A DNA stretch of 64,000 nt from Paraniabella hibiscisoli. Lineage in GTDB: Bacteria > Bacteroidota > Bacteroidia > Chitinophagales > Chitinophagaceae. This document shows, piece by piece, positions 20,647 through 30,859 of this stretch (position 1 is the stretch's first letter; each line of letters begins with the position of its first letter). The notes under the pieces were generated by a model. It did not search any database, was not told the DNA's origin, and saw nothing but the letters and a program-made list of their open reading frames with translations. The stretch lies in NCBI RefSeq assembly GCF_022512515.1, contig NZ_JAKWBK010000002.1, forward strand, positions 1 to 64,000. Reading direction: 5' to 3'. The position numbers and the translations under genes are program-made.

Positions 20647-21942
20647 TTATACTTGGTTTATGGTCTCATCCAGCCAGGCGGTCAATTGCTGCTGAATCTG
20701 TTGTTGCCAGTGATGAATACTGCTCTTTTTTATATCGGATTCTCCCGGTATAGCAATGATGAGGATGCTGCATTCCTTATTCATTGCCGGGTAAGCGGCT
20801 GTGGGATGAAACAGGCCGCTATTGTGCTGTGTCACAGCCCCCGGATACACCAAAGCTACTTTTTTAGCGCCAAAAAATTCATGATAGGCATACATCTGCC
20901 GCAGATCCTCCGGCGAGGGGCGACGGCCACCCAGGTTTTTCCATTTAGTGTCCAGTACTATGCAGCCGGTTTCATGCCCCTTATTAATCACAATGTCCGG
21001 ACGCATCTTCTGGGAGTGTCCTCCGTGCGGTTTCCAGAAGGAGGCAGACACTTGCTCGGCTACGGTAATGCCTTCCGGTTTATACCTGCGGAGGCTGCTG
21101 TACACAAATTTCTCCCAGAGTGTGTTCATGTCAAACATCAGGGCCAGCACATGATTACGACCCCGGCTTACATCGGGGTGGTATTGCAGCAGTATATGTT
21201 TGGCAATGTTGATAACTTTCTGGTATGATTGGTTTTTACGGTTAAAAACCAGCTTTTCAAACATAGCCGGGTTCACTTTTATATCAGGCATTTCGGGAAA
21301 ATGCAGCAGCAAAGCGCCAATGCGGCTATGCAGCCCGGCATGGGTATTGATCTGTTGCAGCAAGCATATAGCCTTATACAAGATACAGTGCATCAGGTGC
21401 TGCACATCGTAGGTACTGTGCCGTACATAAAAGCGCTCCTGGTGGGTAAGGTTGTGCTGTATGTGCCTGCCAAACAAAAGGCTGCCCTTAAGCGCTATTA
21501 CATTCCCTTCTTTGCGGCGATATTGCTTAATAAGACCCTGGTGCAGCAGGTATTCCAGCTCGTTGATGAACAGCTCGAAATACAGATCGAGTATAGTGTT
21601 GGGCTTTATTTTTAAGTTGCTGTTGCTGGTAGACTGTATATCGAATGCGTCTACAGCTTTGAGCATGCCTATGAGCAGGTTCCGCCATTTAGTTTTTGAA
21701 TCATCGGCTCTATTGGCCTTAGGCAATACTTCTATAAGCGTATTGCCTACCTGTATTACGCCTACCTGCTCATTAAAGCGTACGCCATTATGCAGGAGTG
21801 TAAAATAGGGTACGCCTTGCTCCCCATAATAGCGTTGCAGGGCTTTGAGCATGGACGCGTCAAAGCTCACCCCGTTTACCTGCTGGCCGAGACGTAAGGT
21901 GTCGTGCTCAAATACGGTGATATGTGTGCCGCGCTTAGCCAA
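20647..21942 (-). CDS. mcrC: McrC, nuclease subunit of the McrBC modified-cytosine restriction system
   Basis: 431 residues, intact. McrC binds McrB rings and cuts DNA carrying modified cytosine. The N-terminal beta-rich domain (about 1-120) is typical, and the C-terminal PD-(D/E)XK nuclease shows MRPDIVI then CIVLDTKWK (about residues 310-340). It overlaps the mcrB end by eight bases, the common mcrBC arrangement, and is followed at four bases by hsdR. Confidence 0.93.
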   Translation of the reverse strand: MAKRGTHITVFEHDTLRLGQQVNGVSFDASMLKALQRYYGEQGVPYFTLLHNGVRFNEQVGVIQVGNTLIEVLPKANRADDSKTKWRNLLIGMLKAVDAFDIQSTSNSNLKIKPNTILDLYFELFINELEYLLHQGLIKQYRRKEGNVIALKGSLLFGRHIQHNLTHQERFYVRHSTYDVQHLMHCILYKAICLLQQINTHAGLHSRIGALLLHFPEMPDIKVNPAMFEKLVFNRKNQSYQKVINIAKHILLQYHPDVSRGRNHVLALMFDMNTLWEKFVYSSLRRYKPEGITVAEQVSASFWKPHGGHSQKMRPDIVINKGHETGCIVLDTKWKNLGGRRPSPEDLRQMYAYHEFFGAKKVALVYPGAVTQHNSGLFHPTAAYPAMNKECSILIIAIPGESDIKKSSIHHWQQQIQQQLTAWLDETINQV

Positions 21943-23865
21943 TATCCTGTTTCATTAAACGCCTGATAGCTTTTGCAAAAGTCATATCAATATCCTGCTT
22001 GTTTAGGTTCAACCGATGACCATGACCGGCTTTACGGTAGTCGATAATCTCATATACAGGCCGGTCTTCAAAGTCTGCAGCGCTTTCGCTGTCAAAGTCG
22101 GCAAAGATACCTGATTCCACACTTTTCAACCTTACAAAGCTATCTCCCAGTACCAGGCCTATTTTATCGTAGCTGCCAAAGAAGTACTCCTGCAGCAAGG
22201 GAATGATCTTATTGTAAAAGCGGTTTGCAGCTTATCCATACTATCTACCGACATAAAATAGCTATGGCCTACCTGGTGGTCTTTGTCCAGCAGCTTTTCT
22301 ATACGTTGATTAATGGTGGTAAGCAGCGAGGGCAGTTTGATGCCTTCTATTTCAACCGGCTCATTATCTCTAATAATAGCATGCGGCTGCGGCGGCATTT
22401 CTTCAAAGCTGAAGCGGCGGCGCAAGGCGGCATCCAGGGCTTCTACACTACGGTCGGCCGTGTTCATAGTGCCGATGATATACAGATTAGGCGGTACGCC
22501 AAATTTTTCTTTACTGTAAGGTAGGGTAAGCTCCAAGGCTTCGGGTTGGCCCAGGCGTTTATCATCTTCTATCAGGGTAATGAGCTCGCCGAAGATCTGC
22601 GACACATTGCCCCGGTTGATTTCGTCGATGATAAGCACATAGTTTTTCTCTTCTTTTATAACTGTTGTTGAAGATTGATAAGATTCTAACTTTTCTAAAA
22701 TAGCGGGATAATAGATTCCAACTCCTGTTTGTCTTACTTCACGGCGCTTATAGAAATAGTCGCTAAGGGTAGCAATACTTAATGTATGACCTGTACCGCC
22801 GCTGGCTTTTTCAAATTTTATAGAGGTTTTGGTAAAACCAAGAATCTTATAATCGTAGCCTGGTGTTTTTAATGGAAATTTCATTTCAGGGTCTATGTCC
22901 CATTCTTCCTTAAGCCTGGTAAAGGCGTCTTCAAAGGATAGTTGCTCTTTTGTGCCCTTAGTGGCATCAAGCCAATTGTCACGGGCTATTGATGCCATTC
23001 GTTTAAATATGCCCGGTTCTATATCGTAAATCACTTCGTCATTCTCGTTCACATCCGGTTTAATACCTTCAATAAAATCTTCGTAACTCATACTTTGATG
23101 AAAAGTGATAAAGCCTATTTGCCCATTGGGATTATCCCAATCGTCAATTAATAATTCATCAAAGCGTTTTTTTATTTCTTTACGCGTCTTTCCTTCAATA
23201 TTTTCTCCTACTATTTCCAGCGCTTTATTAATGGTATTATATGTTTTACCAGTACCAGGCGGGCCATAGAGTATTTGGTTGAGTGCTTGTGGAGAAGACA
23301 TAGCTTGTTGGCTGTTTTTATTGTGATTTACATGGATAACGCCTTTCCTATTAAGGTACTCGTCCAGGTAGTTTAATGCTGTTTTTACTTCTGGAGTTAT
23401 TTTTGAAATAAGATCATCCCAATTGCCCGGAAATGACTGATCGAAGGGAATAGACCAGGTGGTTTCGTCTATGAGCTCATCCCTGTCATCAGTATACGGA
23501 TTATTGGAGTCTTTGAAATTTACATCGATTTCGATAGAAAAAGTTGCTGTGCTATTTGTGAAGTTGGCAAGGGTAAGCTTAATAAAAATATCTCTACCCA
23601 GCAGTTGCTGGTACTTTAAAGGAATAAAGCCTGCAAGTATATATTCCTTTAACACAAAGCCCATTCCCTGCCCGGCCTGCTTATTGGGCCTTTCATTATA
23701 ATTCACAAAAACTGGTTCTTGCAAAACTTCATTTAACCGGGTAACGATGTGCTGCAATTTGCTACGCGTATCAAAATACCATTGTGTTGCCGGACTATCG
23801 GAATCGTATGTGGCACCGATATCATTGGCATAGACAGATATATTAGTAAGGTCGAAATATTCCAT
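21935..23865 (-). CDS. mcrB: McrB-type AAA+ GTPase of the McrBC system (one frame break)
   Basis: About 640 residues. The N-terminal domain (1-180, with FVLKEYILAGFIPLKYQQ) belongs to the DUF3578-like MrcB N-terminal class that probably recognises DNA. Walker A GPPGTGKT is at 201-208, Walker B is LIIDEINRGN, and the McrB signature GTMNTADRS is followed by ALRRRFSF. A single-base shift near 22195 moves the last 87 residues to another frame; the AAA+ core is before it. The upstream gene is abi, 22 bases away. Confidence 0.92.
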
Positions 23866-23887
23866 TGGCTAAAAGCAGTATTTGGTG

Positions 23888-24595
23888 CTATATGGTTTTT
23901 GCATTTGCTATTTTATTTTGTACGGAATCAAGATTTTTGATCCAGTTAATGAGCTCTGGATCTATCCACGTTAAAATATCAATTATAGCCTGATAAACAT
24001 CTTCAACGTAAGTAAAGTCTATAACATTGACATTAAAACAAAGAGGTTCGTTATGATTAACCCTATTGCGAAATTGACGAATGGTGTTAAGCCTGTCGCA
24101 CACTTCTCTTCGGCCATGTCCAGATGGGAGATTACCGAATACCTGTATGGGGCGGCCTAATAGCAATCGATAATGGTGAACTTCAAATAGGTCGGTCCAA
24201 AATCCTAATACCTGATCGGCTATTATTTTACCAGTGGTGATGGGGATGCGCAAACGCCTGAACCTCCTTTCTGATTTTTCTACTGAAGATTTCAAAAAAT
24301 CATTAACAATTCTTCGTCCTGTTCTCCGGTCAATATGCGTCAATGAAGCATCAACCATAAACCCGGTTTTTTGATTAATAATCCAGTCGGGATCGGTAAA
24401 GTGTGCAGATAATATAGTATTTAAGCGATTCCTTAAAGTGACTTCTAAAACTCCTAATAACGGATGAAAAGCCTGCGCAATTTTTAAATTAGCTTTGTAC
24501 AACCGGACTGCTTTTGTCTGTTTGTTCCCGGTTGCAATAAGGTATCTATCAATTCGTGGTGCCGATAAGTATAACCTGACTTGTTGAAACTTCAT
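23888..24595 (-). CDS. Abi-like HEPN ribonuclease (Abi_2/AbiD-F type)
   Basis: 235 residues, intact. Abortive-infection proteins of this type are HEPN RNases thought to stop phage growth by RNA cleavage. Early segments YLIATGNKQTKAVRLYKAN and LEVTLRNRLNTIL fit the Abi_2 pattern. The catalytic RxxxxH motif is RNRVNH at about residues 188-193, inside IRQFRNRVNHNEPL. It sits between higA and mcrB in the long series. No antitoxin-like gene is attached; the predicted small RNA at 24645 starts 50 bases upstream on the opposite strand. Confidence 0.85.
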   Translation of the reverse strand: MKFQQVRLYLSAPRIDRYLIATGNKQTKAVRLYKANLKIAQAFHPLLGVLEVTLRNRLNTILSAHFTDPDWIINQKTGFMVDASLTHIDRRTGRRIVNDFLKSSVEKSERRFRRLRIPITTGKIIADQVLGFWTDLFEVHHYRLLLGRPIQVFGNLPSGHGRREVCDRLNTIRQFRNRVNHNEPLCFNVNVIDFTYVEDVYQAIIDILTWIDPELINWIKNLDSVQNKIANAKTI

Positions 24596-24606
24596 TTATC
24601 CCATTT

Positions 24607-24638
24607 TTTGCAAAATTGATTATTTAGTCTTATCTTTG
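24607..24638 (+). promoter_or_regulatory. Consensus Bacteroidota promoter, plus strand
   Basis: TTTG at 24607-24610 and TATCTTTG at 24631-24638 are separated by 20 bases, an exact match to TTTG-N19-21-TAnnTTTG. It points away from abi into a gap without a plus-strand gene. Confidence 0.65.
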
Positions 24639-24644
24639 TACTAT

Positions 24645-24727
24645 GATGCTTGGTAAAGCCTCTTGCTATAAAGCAACGTAACTAAGTTTAAGAGTTTAAA
24701 GGGTCGCAATACGGCCCTTTATTTTTT
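24645..24727 (+). ncRNA. Candidate small RNA, about 80 nt
   Basis: Bounded by the promoter at 24607-24638 and the strong terminator at 24697-24727. A 12-codon reading frame (starting MMLGKASC at 24643-24646) is inside, so a leader peptide is the alternative. The transcript converges on the end of higA, whose stop is at 24726, so an antisense effect on higBA is possible. Existence of the transcript is inferred from sequence only. Confidence 0.5.
24697..24727 (+). terminator. Strong intrinsic terminator
   Basis: TAAAGGGTCG-CAATA-CGGCCCTTTA: 10-bp stem with one G-T pair, 5-nt loop, followed by six T residues on the plus strand. There is no T-run in the minus direction. Confidence 0.8.
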
Positions 24728-25277
24728 ACACCAATGCCAGTTCAACTTTCTTCATTTTAGGGTTATCCAATTGTTTCAACACTATTTTAATTCGGGCGCT
24801 GTCTTTGTTTGATAAAAAACAGGAACCAATTTATTTATATCAATGTCAAACAGGAGGCTTATAGTAACCAGGTCCTTATGAGTAAATGGCTTTATGCCAT
24901 TTATGAGTTCCGACATGTGCGTTTTGCTTGTATGCCCCAGTAGCAAAGCCAGATTTTGTTGCGTTAAGTTTCGTTGTTTCAGGCTTTTTTTATTACAGCT
25001 TTTCTTTTTCTATAAATACGCGTTCTTTTTCTGCTATTTTTTCAGCACGGTCGCTTTCATTTAGCTTGCGGGTGGTAATAGTATTAGCATCGCTCCATTC
25101 CTTACTTTCGTAGTCTTTTATCAAACTTCTTAATCTGCTGCGCAAAGTTTTAAAATGCTCATTATCTTTTGCCAGCAACCGCAATTTGCGATCGGCTACC
25201 ATTGCACGTTCGTAATCCAGTTCGTTGGTAATAGCTCCGGCTTCAATAAATTGTTCTATATCAAAATGCGTTTTCAT
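24726..25277 (-). CDS. higA: HigA-like antitoxin with XRE helix-turn-helix (one frame break)
   Basis: About 183 residues in two frames. The N-terminal part (KTHFDIEQFIEAGAITNELD) and charged middle are in the 25277-24993 segment. After a single-base shift in an A7 run near 24990, the C-terminal helix-turn-helix appears: QRNLTQQNLALLLGHTSKTH followed by MSELINGIKPFTHKDL. HTH-bearing antitoxins of this long type follow their toxin in HigBA loci. The start is directly at the toxin stop (25277). Confidence 0.75.
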
Positions 25278-25657
25278 TATTCAATGTATCCTTTACTTCT
25301 CAGCCATTTTTCAATGGTTGATTTGTTGTTTTTAAAGGTTCTTTCATACTCATCGTGCGATCCTGCCCATATAATAGTAGCCTCGCCATCCTCATCAAGA
25401 TCTACGAGAATAAATACACGATGCACGGCTATATCAAAGAAATAGAAACCATCGCTGTGCGCACAATCGGCATCCTTACGCACATCTGCAAGGGACGTTT
25501 GTAGCGGATCGAACGCTTCCAGATCGTACAGCAATTTGTCGATGGCTTTGCCCAACTTTTGATTGTCCCCGTTTTTTGCTTTTAGCTTGGTGAGTATTTT
25601 CTTACCAGTTATTTCCACTATAAAGGTAATAAAAAAGTTCGGTTTTTTTCCGAACAA
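25277..25657 (-). CDS. higB: HigB-like toxin (RelE superfamily)
   Basis: 126 residues with the pattern of HigB-type mRNA interferases that precede HTH antitoxins: LGKAIDKLLYDLEAFDPL, SDGFYFFDIAVHRVFILVDL (core beta strands) and ATIIWAGSHDEYERTFK. The toxin-first order with the antitoxin starting at the same base is the HigBA arrangement. Frame intact. Confidence 0.78.
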   Translation of the reverse strand: MFGKKPNFFITFIVEITGKKILTKLKAKNGDNQKLGKAIDKLLYDLEAFDPLQTSLADVRKDADCAHSDGFYFFDIAVHRVFILVDLDEDGEATIIWAGSHDEYERTFKNNKSTIEKWLRSKGYIE

Positions 25658-25690
25658 TTAGTTAATATTCTCTTACACTCTTTATGCCGC

Positions 25691-26116
25691 CTACTTCATC
25701 TTATCCAGCACCTCTTTCATAAGCGCTACTTTTTCCCGCTCGCTGGTGAGCAGGCGTTCATAAAGGTTTTTATTTTCTTCCAGCACTTCCATTAATTTAT
25801 CCAGGGGATTAAAAGTACAATGAAAGTTTGCTTGAGCGCCTTCTGTAAAAGTATTTGCCACAGCACTATCATGAAATGTATTAGCAATAATGTTTATAGC
25901 ATTTTCCTCATCAAAATTCTGGATCGCCTCCACCGGTATTTTCAATAAGGCAGAAATCTGCTGGAGTAGGGGAGTATCAATCGTTTCTTTCTGCTCCAGC
26001 AAGGATACGGCTTGCTGGCTCATGTTGAGGTCAAAAGCCAGGGCATCTTGTTTTATACCCAGCATTTCTCTAAAGCGTTTTATGTTGCGGCCTTCGTGTA
26101 TTTTTTTAGTTTCCAT
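25691..26116 (-). CDS. XRE-family regulator, copy 2
   Basis: 141 residues from ATG 26116 (METKKIHEGRNIKRF); a longer frame upstream has no support. The helix-turn-helix is nearly identical to copies 1 and 3. The middle (EAIQNFDEENAINIIANTFH) is conserved, and the C-terminal helix (KLMEVLEENKNLYERLLTSE) differs. It lies between hsdS and higB in the long minus-strand series and could regulate the downstream genes. Confidence 0.88.
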   Translation of the reverse strand: METKKIHEGRNIKRFREMLGIKQDALAFDLNMSQQAVSLLEQKETIDTPLLQQISALLKIPVEAIQNFDEENAINIIANTFHDSAVANTFTEGAQANFHCTFNPLDKLMEVLEENKNLYERLLTSEREKVALMKEVLDKMK

Positions 26117-26172
26117 AGTTTTAGTATATGTTATGTGCTCAAATTTAATTCTTTTCTTTGGGTAATGCAATA

Positions 26173-27349
26173 TTAGACGTTTATTTCACCATTCATCAGC
26201 CGGGGCAGTAATAGGTCGCGGACCTGACGGAGGCGGGTGTTTTGTTTTTGGAGATTCCAGATTAAGTCAAAAATTGGGGCTGAGGTTCTTTCAAAGTCAA
26301 GCATTTCTGTTTCTGAAATAATTGGGATTTTGATTTCGTCTCCTAATTTTTTCGCTGATAATTCCGTCTGGTTTGTAGAACCTTCACCCATTGCCTCAAT
26401 GATACGCTCTTGAGAAAAGAGGGCCTGACTAAGAAAGATTGGTGTAACGTTCTCATTTGCCCTAACAATAGTGACATGAGAGTCTACAGTACTTGGAAAA
26501 TCATCCTGAATGTTTATAGCCAATCTACCCAAAGTGCCAGTACCAGTTGAATTAATGAGCGTATCAAACTTTCGAAGCATTCTTTCTTCAGACGGTCTTT
26601 TTCAGAATCAGTAAGACGTGCTACTTCAAAGCTTACAATGTGGTTCCTAATACATTTTTGATTTAGTACTATTATTCCATCTTCCGCAACATATTTAGGA
26701 GAAATGCCTCTTTTTAAAGTTTGAGTGACCTCATTTAATTTTATTTTTCTTAAAACCTTACTGGATGAGATTATTTCCTGATAAGTCAAAAATGCCTTCT
26801 CTTGTAACAACTTTATCCGTTTCCCGTTATTTTCAATTAGGTCATCGTAAGCCGATAAGATCGAAGCGATTTTGCGTTGAGTAGCTATAGGAGGTACCAG
26901 GACTTCTATATCCTTTATCTTATACAAGCCTAGTTTCCCTTGTGCTGAACCAGCTGCTACTTGTTCTAACTGTTTTTTCTTCCCTGGCAAGAGAAAAAGT
27001 AAAGTAAGTACTTGAAATAACAATTTTCTCTGAATGAAGTTAATTTAACTGCATTTTCTGTTAGGTTTGCGCCATCTAATTCTTGTGGGATCAATCCGAC
27101 ATCACCTATGTTTGCTCCAACTATTGTGAGCACAATGTCATTGCTATTGACAATATATCTTGAGATAAGATTGTGAGTGCTTTCTTGCAGATACATTGGT
27201 CTACTAAAATCAATAACACCCATACCTATATCTCTAGCTCGTATGTAAGGATGATTTGTTTGTTGCTCAATTAATTCATGATTTTTGGGCAGCCTTTTTC
27301 CACCTTTTATTTCACATAAATTACCTATTGTTATCTTCTCCCACTTCAT
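26173..27349 (-). CDS. hsdS: Type I restriction HsdS specificity subunit (two frame breaks)
   Basis: About 390 residues with two target-recognition domains. TRD1 starts KWEKITIGNLCEIKGGKRLP; conserved region 1 reads VPPIATQRKIASILSAYDDL followed by IENNGKRIKLLQE; TRD2 follows, and the end is LLPRLMNGEINV. Frames join at about 27000 and 26570. HsdS sets the DNA site of the complex with HsdM and HsdR. The start overlaps the hsdM stop by four bases. Confidence 0.92.
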
Positions 27350-29431
27350 ATCGCCAGCTCCTTGTAATTATCCATAATGGTTTGTGCCAGGGCAATGGCC
27401 TCTTCGTTAAGGCCGGCCAGCTCCCGGTGTATCTGGGCCAGGCGCTCTTCGTAGTCTTCCTCTTCATCGGTAGCCGTATCTACACCCACATAGCGGCCGG
27501 GGCTCAGGCTCCAGTCTTTGGCGGTTATCTCGGCCCGGCTTACTATTTTGCAAAGGCCTTCTACATCGGCATACACGCCTTTAGGGAAGCGGCTTTGCAG
27601 CCAGTGGGCCTGCTTCCAGTAGTACTCGGTATCGTGCAGCAGGCCGGGCTCTTCCTCTGCCGGGTCGCCACTGAGCAATAGCTGCAGCCGCTTTAGCTCG
27701 TCCAGCTCGCTTTTTATATCAAGGGCTTTCCAGTCTTTGTTTTTGGTGAGCTGGTATTCTTTTGTGCGGCGGCAATAGCATCGGCCAGCTGCTTTACCAG
27801 CTTATCCTGCGGCTTGCGCAGGGCCTTGCACTGCTGGGCTATGGCTTCCAGCTTGTTTAAGTCGGGCTTTGCTTTGGCTGCGGCAGCTACCAGTTGGTTT
27901 TGCAATTGGTATACTTCGGCAGCTTCGTCCAGTTGCAGGGCTTCTGTAAAGGTTTTTGCTGCTTTATTTTCCTTTGCGTACTGCCGGGCAAAGTCGCTCA
28001 CGGTTTTGTGCAGGCTCAGCAATTGGGTGTGCAGCAGGGTAGTGGTAGCGGCGGTCTCGCGGGCCTGGTCGGCTGCGGTTTGCAAATAGTCGTTGATAGT
28101 TTCCTGCAGTCGCCCGGTATTGCCCCGGTACAGGTTTACAATGCATACCAGGTTGCGCAATTGCTCGGCGCTAAAGTCGTTTACCTTACTGGTCACCTTG
28201 CGAAAGATCTTGCGGGCATCGAGCATGAGCACAGTATCGGCCGAGCGCAGGCTGCCCTTTGCGCCGGTATGGCTTCCTTGGCCCGGTCGTAAAACCAAAG
28301 GGTGCAGGGCAGGGAGCGGGTATAGAAAAAGTTGTTGCCTATGGCCATCATTACATCTACCGCGCCGGTCTGCACCAGCTTCTGCCGTATCTCCTTCTCG
28401 CTGTGCCCTGCATCGCTGGCCGATGAGGCCATTACAAAACCGCACGGCCCGTGGGCTTCAGGTAATTATAAAAGTATTGTATCCAAAGGTAGTTGGCATT
28501 GTCGTTTTTGGGTAATTGCACTTTACCCTCCAGCATCAGGCGGCGGTCTTTCTTTACCACTTCTTTGCCTTTGTCCACCCCGTCTACATTAAAAGGCGGG
28601 TTGGCCATTACAAAGTCGGCGCCGCTAAGCAGGTTGTGCTTGTCTTCGTAAAAAGTATTACCCTCCTGTATATTGCCTTCAAGGCCATGCACAGCCATAT
28701 TCATTTTGGCCAGCTTGGTATTGAGCTCTGCTTTTTCCTGCCCGCGAAAGGTTACTTTTTCGGCAGGCTTCAGCCCTTCGTTTTCGATAAAATGCCCCGT
28801 TTGCACAAACATACCGGCGCTACCGCAGGCGGGGTCGAACACGATGCCGAAATCGGGCTCTATAATGTTCACAATAGTTTGCACCAGGCTCATGGGCGTA
28901 AAGAACTCGCCGCCTTCCTGCGCGCCCGTCATGGCAAACTTGTTAAGGAAGTATTCGTAGATCTTGCCAAAGAGGTCGCCCTCGGCTTTTTGCAGCACTT
29001 CTTTATTAAAAATGCGCAGCAGCTCGCGCAGCAGGTCTTTGCTGAAGATGGAGAAATTTTTAGGCAGCACGCCTTTAAGGCTGTCGTACTCATCTTCAAT
29101 CAACTTCATGGCATTGTCTATCGCCTCACCGATGTCTTTATTTTCGGGCAGGTTTACCAGGTATTCAAACTGCGCCGTTTCGGGCAGGTAAAGGGCATTC
29201 TTTTCTTCAAAATCTTTACGGTTGAGCACCCGCCGCCCCGCTGGGGGTGTACGGGCAGGTTTTTTCTACGGCAGCCTTTACCTTTTGAAAACGGTTGTAG
29301 GCATGGCGCAGAAAGATGAGGCCCAATACGGGCATAGAGTACTCAGATGCGGTTAGCTTGCTATTGGCTCTGAGCTGGTCTGCAGCCCGCCATAGTTCGG
29401 CTTCCAGTTTACGGAGTTGTTTTCCTTGCAT
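27346..29431 (-). CDS. hsdM: Type I restriction HsdM N6-adenine methyltransferase (several frame breaks)
   Basis: About 690 residues. The ATG at 29431 gives MQGKQLRKLEAELWRAADQL, the classic HsdM start; the longer upstream frame is not needed. Motif I is FDPACGSAGM (about 28830) and motif IV is NPPF (about 28595). Breaks are near 29222, 28440, 28260 and 27700; the C-terminal part (SLSPGRYVG and the coiled end) is in the last frame. The frame changes fall in or beside short G, C or A runs. It adds methyl groups to adenine and is shared by the restriction complex. Confidence 0.92.
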
Positions 29432-29490
29432 TAAATCAACTATAAAAAATGTGGGGGTAAAAGTATTAAAAATATGATTAGCGTAGCTTA

Positions 29491-29913
29491 TCAAAAAACA
29501 TGGTTAGTGTTACTTGTCAAGCTGTTTTTGAGCGGTTTCTTCAATTTTTTTGCCATGTCTCTGGGCGTATACACCTGCAATGCCAGCAATGCGATAATAA
29601 GAACAGCTATTCCGGTCAAGATTGTGAGCACTACATTCTTGTAATTATAATGTAGAACAATAATAATGGAAAGTCCGGAAAAGAAAGTAGACAAGATGGC
29701 GACTTTTGTCCATACATCGTTTAAAATACCAGTGAAAACGAAACAACCTGCAATGAAAAACAGTATTAATAAAATCAGGATATATATTCCTGCAACTTTC
29801 CCACGCTGTGGCTCTGCTCCGATATAGCTTGGCAGGTCGCAGCCTCCCTGTTTAAATAGGGCATACACATCGGCGGCTTGGCCTTCTATGTCTTTTATCT
29901 TAAGCTTTGCCAT
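29491..29913 (-). CDS. Small membrane protein inside the restriction locus
   Basis: 140 residues. A soluble N-terminal 38 residues (KIKDIEGQAADVYALFKQGG) are followed by three hydrophobic segments (about 40-62, 67-88 and 92-113) and a basic C-terminal tail. No family recognised. It lies eight bases after the N6-methylase gene and 59 bases before hsdM, in the same direction. A membrane gene inside a type I locus is unusual; membrane proteins in defence operons often act as effectors, but no evidence here goes beyond position. Confidence 0.7.
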   Translation of the reverse strand: MAKLKIKDIEGQAADVYALFKQGGCDLPSYIGAEPQRGKVAGIYILILLILFFIAGCFVFTGILNDVWTKVAILSTFFSGLSIIIVLHYNYKNVVLTILTGIAVLIIALLALQVYTPRDMAKKLKKPLKNSLTSNTNHVF

Positions 29914-29920
29914 GATGCCG

Positions 29921-30859
29921 TCATTGAATAGGGTTTGCTAATAATGTTTTCATTTTTTCCTGTACTACGGCCAGTTTTTGCTCTAATTGCAGGCATTGGT
30001 CGTATAACACGGATGAAGGCTCGCGGGAGATATGCCAATGGCTGTCCCCGCTGTGCAACATTCGGTACAGGTTGTATTCATGGGCCTCTATATCGGCCGG
30101 TTTTGCAGCAGTAATCTCTTTAATCTCCTCGCTATTCCCGGCTTTTATCTGCCCGAGCCATTGCAGCAGGGTTTGCAGGTTAAGCCTGGATTGCCGGCCT
30201 TGCTTTTGCGCCTGGGCCGTAGCATCTAACAGCCATACGGGCTGATCTGCATTTCTCGTTTTACTGAGACAAAGCAGCACCGGGGCAATACCGGTGTGGG
30301 TAAACAAACCGTGTGGCAGCTCTACTACCATATCCAGCACATTTTGCGCCAACAGTTCGGCAATGACTGCTTTGCCCAGGCTATTGCCCGATATAAAAAT
30401 AGCTGGCAGCAGCACGGCAGCCTGCCCTTGTGCAGATAGTGAATCTAGTATATGCCCCAAAAACAATACATCCAGGCGCCGGGTTCTTTGTGCCAGGGTA
30501 TCCAATGATTCAGCGTGCATTTTGTGCAGTGCATCGTCGCTTGCCTTGGCCCCAAAAGGTGGGTTGGAAAGAATGAGGTCAAATTGGCGCGGAGCCTGAT
30601 CCGGAATATCCAGGTCGCCGGAGAGCACAATCTCAGTATCGGCACCAGCGTTACAAAGCAGGCGCAAAGTGGCCAGCTTCAGCTCCAGGCCCGATGTATA
30701 GCTACCCTGTACCTGCTTTAAGGTATACCATTTTTGAAGGGCCCCTGCCAGCAAATCACCGTTGCGGGCAAAAGGGTCGTATACACTAACCGGATTTTTA
30801 CCGCCACGAGATACTGAGGCCGCCATCATTTCAACAAGCTCCCGGGGAGTACTGATCAT
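29921..30859 (-). CDS. N6-adenine DNA methylase (catalytic part of a split enzyme)
   Basis: 312 residues. It starts at STPRELVEMMA, the sequence normally found in the middle of an HsdM. Motif I is DPFARNGDLLAG (about 25-36) and motif IV is LSNPPFGAK (about 104-112). The start overlaps the stop of the 149-residue gene upstream (ATGA). Joining the two gives a protein of about 460 residues with normal N6-methylase order, so this is either a natural split or a frameshift at the join. Together with the single-TRD HsdS gene it would form a second methylase unit. Confidence 0.82.
   Translation of the reverse strand: MISTPRELVEMMAASVSRGGKNPVSVYDPFARNGDLLAGALQKWYTLKQVQGSYTSGLELKLATLRLLCNAGADTEIVLSGDLDIPDQAPRQFDLILSNPPFGAKASDDALHKMHAESLDTLAQRTRRLDVLFLGHILDSLSAQGQAAVLLPAIFISGNSLGKAVIAELLAQNVLDMVVELPHGLFTHTGIAPVLLCLSKTRNADQPVWLLDATAQAQKQGRQSRLNLQTLLQWLGQIKAGNSEEIKEITAAKPADIEAHEYNLYRMLHSGDSHWHISREPSSVLYDQCLQLEQKLAVVQEKMKTLLANPIQ

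Noticed and set aside
19714..21228. 504-codon plus-strand open frame
   Set aside because: It lies antisense to hsdR and mcrC, whose proteins have clear motifs; the antisense peptide has no recognisable domain.
28516..29319. 267-codon plus-strand open frame
   Set aside because: Antisense to hsdM, where NPPF and DPACGSAGM motifs are present on the minus strand.
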